From assembly GCA_029262375.1 (NCBI GenBank), contig JAJCZM010000054.1:94489-158488 (forward strand): a DNA stretch of 64,000 nt, given 5' to 3'. Below the pieces are notes generated by a model. That model made no database searches. It worked only from the letters and a program-made list of their open reading frames with translations, and had not been told where the DNA came from. The position numbers and the translations under genes are program-made. The stretch is from Deltaproteobacteria bacterium (GTDB lineage Bacteria > Desulfobacterota > Binatia > UBA1149 > SPBQ01). The stretch's first letter is position 1, and every line of letters starts with the position of its first letter. Positions 59,398 through 64,000 of this stretch are shown here, piece after piece.

Positions 59398-60060
59398 TTA
59401 GCGCAGTGGTTCCAGCTCGACGCGACGGTTCTTCTTACGACCTGCTTCGGTCTCGTTCGAGGCGACAGGCTCGGCTTCGCCGAAACCCTTGCTCTCGAGC
59501 ATCGACGCAGGGACGCCGTTCTCCGTCAGGAACATGTACACCGATGATGCACGACGATCCGACAGCGAGAGGTTGTAGGCCTCCGATCCAATCGAGTCGG
59601 TGTGTGCCTCGACGCGGACCAGACGCTGCGGGCAGCGCTGTAGCGCCTGAGCGAGACCTCTGAGGAGCGGCTTGCCCTCCTCACGGATTTTCGCGCTGTC
59701 GAAGTCGAAGTGGATCATCTGTAGCTGTACTACGCCTTCGCACGGGTCACCTACGTTTTCGAGGATTTCCGGCAACGGTGCAGGTTTCGGTGCAGGCGGA
59801 GGAGGCGCGGCCTCCTCGTTGAACAGCATGCAGACGCCGAGGCCTACGAGGGCGCCCGCGGCTGCGCCGATACCGGCTGCGGCAGCGACTTCCTCGAAGC
59901 CTTCGCTGTCTTCTTCTTCAGCATAGATGGTACCAGCACCGGCTGCTCCAATACCTGCGCCTGCAATGGCGCAAGATAGTGGGGTAGGTGCGTTGCGTAC
60001 GGTGCACGCTGAGAGGCTGATGGCAATGAGAACCACCAGCAAGCTTTGAAAGATCTTCAT
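59398..60060 (-). CDS. OmpA/Pal-family outer-membrane lipoprotein
   Basis: The 220-residue protein has a lipoprotein signal (MKIFQSLLVVLIAISLSAC). A glycine-zipper-like segment follows (AIAGAGIGAAGAGTIYA and AAAAGIGAAAGALVGLGV), then a Pro-rich linker. The C-terminal OmpA domain binds peptidoglycan: IHFDFDSAKIREEGKPLL, VEAHTDSIGSEAYNLSLSDRRA, SKGFGEAEPVASNETEAGRKKNRRVEL in pieces. The conserved Asp and Arg that hold diaminopimelate are present. It anchors the outer membrane to the wall. A strong terminator follows. Confidence 0.93.
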   Translation of the reverse strand: MKIFQSLLVVLIAISLSACTVRNAPTPLSCAIAGAGIGAAGAGTIYAEEEDSEGFEEVAAAAGIGAAAGALVGLGVCMLFNEEAAPPPPAPKPAPLPEILENVGDPCEGVVQLQMIHFDFDSAKIREEGKPLLRGLAQALQRCPQRLVRVEAHTDSIGSEAYNLSLSDRRASSVYMFLTENGVPASMLESKGFGEAEPVASNETEAGRKKNRRVELEPLR

Positions 60061-60316
60061 GACCTTTATTCTCCTTCATCTCTGCTCGCGGGCACCGGCC
60101 AGCGAGTTCTGTTTGACCCGATCAGGTTTCTGCCTCGGTTGAGGCCCGCACGCCAAGCGCGATTCCTGTCAGGTGCGTTTCTGAGTGTGCCCAAGTTGTC
60201 TCAATAACTCGCCGTGTCAAACTCTTCTGCCACGCCGAAATCCAGACATATCACTGGTTAGCATGCGCAGAGGGCGGCCCGCAACGATGTTAGGCGTATC
60301 GACAAGGGGGAAAAAT

Positions 60317-61153
60317 ATGGAAGATCAGATCGCGGCAGCCGTCAATACCAGCATTTCCATCGTCTCCAGCTGGGGAATTCGCGTGCTCGGAGCCCTAGGG
60401 GTCCTCATCATCGGCCGCATCGTTGCCGGTTGGGCGCGCCGCGGCACGCGCAAGGGCCTCGAACGCGCGAATCTGGATCCCACCCTCATCCCGTTCCTCG
60501 CGAGCCTCGTTTACTACGCAATTATCACGATGGTGCTCATCGCGGTGCTGAACCTCTTCGGCATCGAGACCACCTCGCTGATCGCTGTCGTGGGCGCAGC
60601 GGGGTTGGCAATTGGCTTGGCCATGCAGGGCACCCTCAGCAATGTCGCGGCCGGCGTCATGCTGCTGGTTTTCCGCCCCTTCAAGCTGGGGGACTTCGTC
60701 GAGATCTCGGGAACTTCCGGGAGCGTCGCGGAGATCGCGCTTTTCTCGACGACGCTCAACACGGGTGACAACGTGCGCATCACCGTCCCCAACGGATCAA
60801 TATACGGAGAGATCATCAAAAATTTCTCGGCCAACGATACTCGTCGCAACGAATTGGTGGTCGGGATCAGCTACGGCGACGACATGGGGCGGGCGATCGA
60901 AGTGATATCGGCTGTACTTGCCGACGACCCGCGCGTGCTAGCGACCCCCGAGCCGTTGGTTGCCGTTTCCAATCTCGGCGACTCGTCGGTGGATATCGTC
61001 GTGCGCCCTTGGTGCAACAAGAGTGACTACTGGCCGCTTCGCTTCGATCTGAATCGCGCGTTCAAGGAACGCCTCGAGGCCGCTGGTTGCTCGATCCCGT
61101 ATCCGCAAACCGATGTCCACATCGTGGAGCAGGTCGCGGCGACCGCAAACTGA
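60317..61153 (+). CDS. Small-conductance mechanosensitive channel (MscS family)
   Basis: ATG 60317 has AAGGGGG upstream. The 278-residue length matches E. coli MscS. Three helices are visible. The pore helix is GAAGLAIGLAMQGTLSNVAAGVMLLVFRPF (in pieces), with Gly/Ala packing. Then comes the beta domain KLGDFVEISGTSGSVAEIALFSTTL and VRITVPNGSIYGEIIKNFS. The C-terminal alpha/beta domain ends GCSIPYPQTDVHI. It releases solutes on hypo-osmotic shock from the inner membrane. Divergent from the OmpA gene. Confidence 0.95.
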   Translation: MEDQIAAAVNTSISIVSSWGIRVLGALGVLIIGRIVAGWARRGTRKGLERANLDPTLIPFLASLVYYAIITMVLIAVLNLFGIETTSLIAVVGAAGLAIGLAMQGTLSNVAAGVMLLVFRPFKLGDFVEISGTSGSVAEIALFSTTLNTGDNVRITVPNGSIYGEIIKNFSANDTRRNELVVGISYGDDMGRAIEVISAVLADDPRVLATPEPLVAVSNLGDSSVDIVVRPWCNKSDYWPLRFDLNRAFKERLEAAGCSIPYPQTDVHIVEQVAATAN

Positions 61154-61189
61154 GGTCGGACCGCAAGAGATGCGCCCAGCCGATTCAGT

Positions 61190-61753
61190 TCAGGGATCGG
61201 TCGGAAAGCGTGCGGCCCATTCCTCGGGTTCGACGTCGAGCGCATTCGCCGAGTAGGATACGAAGCGATAGAAGCCCGCTACGAGCAGGAACTCCATTTG
61301 TTGCGCTTCGTCGTCGTATAGCGCACGCAGCGTCTTCCATTGCGGCGAGGTCAGCGTCGCAGCGTCGTGTAACGCATCGACGAGCTCGACGAGGCGTCGC
61401 TGCCGTTCGTCGAAGCATTCAGACTGCGCCGAGCCGGTTACCGTTGCCGCGATAGCTGCGTCGCTCAGCCCGCATCGCTTCGCGTGCCCGACGGCATGAA
61501 TGCCCCATTCGTACTCCGCTTGGCAGCGTGCGCAGGTGCGAAGTATGATTAGCTCCCTGTCTTCGGCCGGTAATTTTCCCTCGGCCAGAATGAACCCGCC
61601 GAGCGGTTTGAGCGCGAGTGCCATGTCCGGGTGGCGCCCCCAAATTCTGAATAGTTTGATCGGTTCGAGGCCTGCCCATTTGGGCATACTGCCGTCGAGG
61701 AACGCTGCAGACTCGGGCGGGTAGGGCTTCTCTAGCGGATCTATTCTGGCCAT
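61190..61753 (-). CDS. Carboxymuconolactone decarboxylase-family protein
   Basis: The 187-residue protein has LKPLGGFILAEGKLPAEDRELIILRTCARCQAEYEWGIHAVGH in pieces, the CMD pattern 'R..C...EYEW..H', with a single redox-type Cys pair arrangement C-A-R-C. A second half reads LVELVDALHDAATLTSPQW and LLVAGFYRFVSYSANALDVEPE. It may act on gamma-carboxymuconolactone-like compounds or as a peroxidase-like thiol enzyme. It is divergent from the HxlR regulator and shares two operators with it, so it is its likely target. Confidence 0.88.
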   Translation of the reverse strand: MARIDPLEKPYPPESAAFLDGSMPKWAGLEPIKLFRIWGRHPDMALALKPLGGFILAEGKLPAEDRELIILRTCARCQAEYEWGIHAVGHAKRCGLSDAAIAATVTGSAQSECFDERQRRLVELVDALHDAATLTSPQWKTLRALYDDEAQQMEFLLVAGFYRFVSYSANALDVEPEEWAARFPTDP

Positions 61754-61788
61754 AGCTATCTACTCCTTCGCGGATTGGTGTTACGCTG

Positions 61789-61811
61789 ACTACTACGATT
61801 TTCGTAGTAGT
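61789..61811. promoter_or_regulatory. HxlR-type operator, copy 1
   Basis: ACTACTACGA and TCGTAGTAGT flank a TTT centre, a perfect 23-bp dyad in the gap between the CMD and HxlR genes. Its right 20 bases match the reverse complement of copy 2 at 18 positions. Confidence 0.8.
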
Positions 61812-61821
61812 TGGGTTTTAC

Positions 61822-61841
61822 ACTACTTCGAAAAACGTAGT
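61822..61841. promoter_or_regulatory. HxlR-type operator, copy 2 (inverted)
   Basis: ACTACTTCGAAAAACGTAGT is an inverted near-copy of operator 1. The centres of the two sites are 30 bp apart, close to three helical turns, so two dimers could bind on one face. Confidence 0.78.
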
Positions 61842-61865
61842 CAAGTTGACGTTGGGAGGATCGGC

Positions 61866-62186
61866 ATGGCGGCGACGACATCGGTTCGGGGATCGGCGAC
61901 GGGGCGGCCCATCATGCGGCTGCTCGATTTGCTGGGCAGGCGCTGGGCGCTGCGGCTTTGCTACGAACTGCGCGAGGGGCCGGTGGCGTTCTCTGAGTTG
62001 GAAGTTCGCTGCGAGCGAATCTCACCGAGCGTGCTCAGTTCGCGACTCCGAGAACTCACAGAGGCGAAGATTCTCGACGTCGACGACGACGGTGCCTACG
62101 TGATGACCCGCGAAGGTCGTGCCATTGGGAAGGTACTCGCCGAACTGGACCGGCGCGCAAAGTCCTGGGAGCGAACGCTCGACTGA
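61866..62186 (+). CDS. HxlR-family transcriptional regulator
   Basis: ATG 61866 has GGGAGGA upstream. The 106-residue protein is one winged helix: LLDLLGRRWALRLCYELREGPVAFSELEVRC (in pieces), ISPSVLSSRLRELTEAKILDVDDDGAYVMTREGR. This is the HxlR/MarR-like small dimer type that senses aldehydes, redox state or drugs. The usual N-terminal sensing Cys of HypR-type members is absent, but there are Cys residues in LCYEL and RCERIS. It probably represses itself and the divergent CMD gene. Confidence 0.92.
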   Translation: MAATTSVRGSATGRPIMRLLDLLGRRWALRLCYELREGPVAFSELEVRCERISPSVLSSRLRELTEAKILDVDDDGAYVMTREGRAIGKVLAELDRRAKSWERTLD

Positions 62187-62254
62187 TCGCTTGGCGATGC
62201 CGGTCTCGGCCGCATTCGGTTGCAACGGCACGACCTGACGATATGCTGGTTCCG

Positions 62255-62275
62255 TATAATCAAACGGGGTTCTGA
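62255..62275 (+). promoter_or_regulatory. Possible promoter of the IclR-aminotransferase pair
   Basis: A TATAAT at 62255-62260 overlaps a CCGT...ACGG dyad (62252-62267), just upstream of the IclR ATG at 62279. No good -35 element is placed correctly, so an activator or autoregulator may act here. Confidence 0.3.
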
Positions 62276-62278
62276 CAT

Positions 62279-63061
62279 ATGGAACAGACAGGATCGGGCG
62301 GCCTGGCAGCCGTCGACACCGCAACCACCTCGATCGAGAAAGCGCTCGATGTCCTCTTTCATCTGCACGCCGCTGCAGAACCGGCTGGCGTGACAGCGAT
62401 CGGTCGCGCGCTCGGTATCCCCAAATCGAGTACGCATCGGCTTTTGGCCGCGCTCGCAGCCCGCGGCCTCGTCGAGCGTGATGCACGAGGTCGCTATCTA
62501 CCGGGCATGGCGCTCGTGGCGCTGGGGGTCGGCATGCTCGATCGCGAACCGTTGGTCGCCGCTGCGAGACCGCTGCTCGAGGCTGAATCTGCTGAATTAG
62601 GCGATACCGTTTTCTTGATGGCCGCGAGGGCGGGAAGAATTCGCGTTCTCGATAAGGTCGAGGGAACAGGGTTTCTGCGCGCAGCACCACGCATCGGTGA
62701 GGAAATTCCGGTGCACGCCACTGCTGTTGGGAGGCTGTACCTGGCGCTCGACGCCGCGCAGCTCGAGTTCGACGACTCCAACCTCGAACAGTTTACCGAC
62801 AAGACGCCGCGCGCCGGTGGATCGCTCGATCGGCGAATCAGGCTGGCCGGCAGGCGAGGCTGGGACGTGAATGAGGCGGAGTGGATCGAAGGTCTCACGG
62901 TAATCGCCGTTCCGGTACTGGTCGACGATAAGTTGATCGGTGCGATCGCAGTGGCGGCTGCCCAGGGCGCGGCGAGCGTTGCAGATCCGTCAGCCTCGGC
63001 AGCGCATCTGCTCGATGCCGCGCGTCGAATCGCCGCGCGCATGCAGGGAGAGATACAGTGA
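62279..63061 (+). CDS. IclR-family transcriptional regulator
   Basis: The 260-residue protein has an N-terminal winged helix (TSIEKALDVLFHLHAAAEPAGVTAIGRALGIPKSSTHRLLAAL in pieces) and the GAF-like IclR effector domain. The effector domain shows GDTVFLMAARAGRIRVLDKVEG, GEEIPVHATAVGRLYLA, and the late strand VIAVPVLVDDKLIGAIAVAA. It binds small organic acids in most members. Its TGA overlaps the GTG of the aminotransferase gene, so it probably controls that amino-acid or keto-acid pathway. Confidence 0.92.
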   Translation: MEQTGSGGLAAVDTATTSIEKALDVLFHLHAAAEPAGVTAIGRALGIPKSSTHRLLAALAARGLVERDARGRYLPGMALVALGVGMLDREPLVAAARPLLEAESAELGDTVFLMAARAGRIRVLDKVEGTGFLRAAPRIGEEIPVHATAVGRLYLALDAAQLEFDDSNLEQFTDKTPRAGGSLDRRIRLAGRRGWDVNEAEWIEGLTVIAVPVLVDDKLIGAIAVAAAQGAASVADPSASAAHLLDAARRIAARMQGEIQ

Positions 63062-63984
63062 ACGAATCCGCAAAAGTCTGGCTCGACGGCAGCGTTGTCG
63101 GCGCAGCCGACGCTCGAATATCCGTTTTCGATCATGGGCTGCTGTATGGCGACGGCATCTTCGAGGGCATGCGCGTCTACAGCGGGCGGGTGTTCCGCCG
63201 CGCCGACCATCTGCGGCGTCTGGCGGTTTCTGCCAAGGCTGTTGGCTTGGCCTTTCCAGACGGCGTCGATCTCGATGGGGTCATCGACGATACCGTCGCG
63301 GCCTTTGGCGAGGACGATGCGTATATCCGTCTCCTCGTCACGCGCGGTGAGGGACCGCTCAGTGTCGATCCAACGAAATGTCCGCGAAGTAGGGTCATCT
63401 GCATCGTGGGCGAGGTAAGCCTCTACCCGCCGGAGAAACTTGCTGCGGGGATCGACATGGTAACGGTGAGCCTACGGCGACCGCGCGCCGACGTACTCGA
63501 GCCGCGCGTGAAGAGCCTCAACTATCTCAACAACGCTTTGGCGATCCTCGAGGCACGACGCGCCGGCGCAGACGAAGCGTTGCTCCTCAACGAAGACGGT
63601 GCGGTGGCGGAGGCGAGTGGTGCGAACGTGTTCACTGTTCGAGAAGGGGCAGTCGCGACGCCGCTGGTGACCGACGGGGCGTTGGAGGGAGTCACGCGCC
63701 GAACACTCCTGGAGATCTGCGCACGCGATGGGATTCCGGCGGTAGAGCGTCGCATGACCAGAATAGACCTACTGGCCGCCGACGAAGTATTCCTTGCGGG
63801 GACCGGTGCACGCATGATTCCCGTCCGCACCCTCGACGGTGCGCCAATTGGCGCACCTGCGACCAGCGCGGGTTTCGGTGCGACCTCGGGCTCGCCGCCG
63901 CCCGTGCCGGATCGTCCGATATACGCGCGTCTGGACGCCGCGTATGAAGAACGTGTGCGTGCGGTCGGCGTCGTCAGTTGCTAA
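63058..63984 (+). CDS. Class IV PLP aminotransferase (IlvE/branched-chain-like)
   Basis: GTG 63058 overlaps the IclR stop. The 308-residue protein has FDHGLLYGDGIFEGMRVYSGRVFRRADHL in pieces (the dimer and substrate loop) and VKSLNYLNNALAILEARRAGADEALLLNEDG with the PLP Lys. It also has VAEASGANVFTVREGAV with the phosphate-binding region and EVFLAGTGARMIPV near the end. Length and order fit branched-chain aminotransferase; D-amino-acid transaminase and ADC lyase share the fold. Coupling to an IclR regulator suggests a catabolic amino-acid role. The gene is complete, ending 16 bp before the window end. Confidence 0.88.
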   Translation: MNESAKVWLDGSVVGAADARISVFDHGLLYGDGIFEGMRVYSGRVFRRADHLRRLAVSAKAVGLAFPDGVDLDGVIDDTVAAFGEDDAYIRLLVTRGEGPLSVDPTKCPRSRVICIVGEVSLYPPEKLAAGIDMVTVSLRRPRADVLEPRVKSLNYLNNALAILEARRAGADEALLLNEDGAVAEASGANVFTVREGAVATPLVTDGALEGVTRRTLLEICARDGIPAVERRMTRIDLLAADEVFLAGTGARMIPVRTLDGAPIGAPATSAGFGATSGSPPPVPDRPIYARLDAAYEERVRAVGVVSC

Positions 63985-64000
63985 GAGGGGGGTGCGCCGC

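Overview
The window is a dense, high-GC (roughly 60%) bacterial chromosome segment. I see no rRNA or tRNA genes, insertion sequences, phage genes or CRISPR array. The gene content points to an uncultured Gram-negative bacterium of the broad deltaproteobacterial type (Desulfobacterota/Myxococcota/Binatota-like). This is inferred from an outer-membrane export lipoprotein, a lexA-imuA-imuB plus dnaE2 SOS cassette with its own operator type, an ECF41-type sigma factor and a probable selenoprotein. The taxonomic call is low confidence.

1-24.6 kb is a Wzx/Wzy-type exopolysaccharide locus, almost all on the minus strand. In transcription order it runs: sigma54-type response regulator, long untranslated leader with a candidate sigma54 promoter, Wza-like export lipoprotein, chain-length protein, ExeA-like ATPase with a C-terminal LysM-like segment, degenerate tyrosine-kinase-like protein, initiating sugar-phosphate transferase, sulfatase-fold membrane enzyme, glycosyltransferase, Wzy/WaaL-like polymerase and glycosyltransferase. 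A second minus-strand run holds a deacetylase, CapK-like adenylate-forming enzyme, two glycosyltransferases, Wzx flippase and a glycosyltransferase cut by the window edge. Between the runs, on the plus strand, lies a secreted right-handed beta-helix protein.

24.8-36.3 kb holds a secreted thrombospondin-type-3 repeat protein and an SRAP DNA-damage protein. Next comes an overlapping operon of an EgtD-like histidine methyltransferase with an OpuC/EgtUV-like ABC transporter. An MBL-Rieske protein, a MATE exporter, a thioesterase and a CARDB secreted protein follow.

36.3-47 kb contains the SOS mutasome. dnaE2 stands alone; lexA, imuA and imuB form an overlapping operon. The same 20-bp operator precedes dnaE2 and lexA. 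Between them lie a secreted hydrolase, a CofD-like protein and, divergent from the latter, a gene that I read as an AhpD-like selenoprotein. It has an in-frame UGA in a C-x-x-U-x-x-x-H motif, followed by a good bacterial SECIS-like hairpin. This is the most interesting item in the window.

47-64 kb is a mixed stress and metabolism region. It holds crcB, a sulfotransferase, an ECF41 sigma factor with two matching candidate promoters, an FMN riboswitch upstream of a type-II lumazine synthase, carbonic anhydrase, M20 hydrolase, an antiporter, OmpA and MscS. It ends with a CMD/HxlR divergent pair that has two mirror-image operators 30 bp apart, and an IclR-aminotransferase pair.
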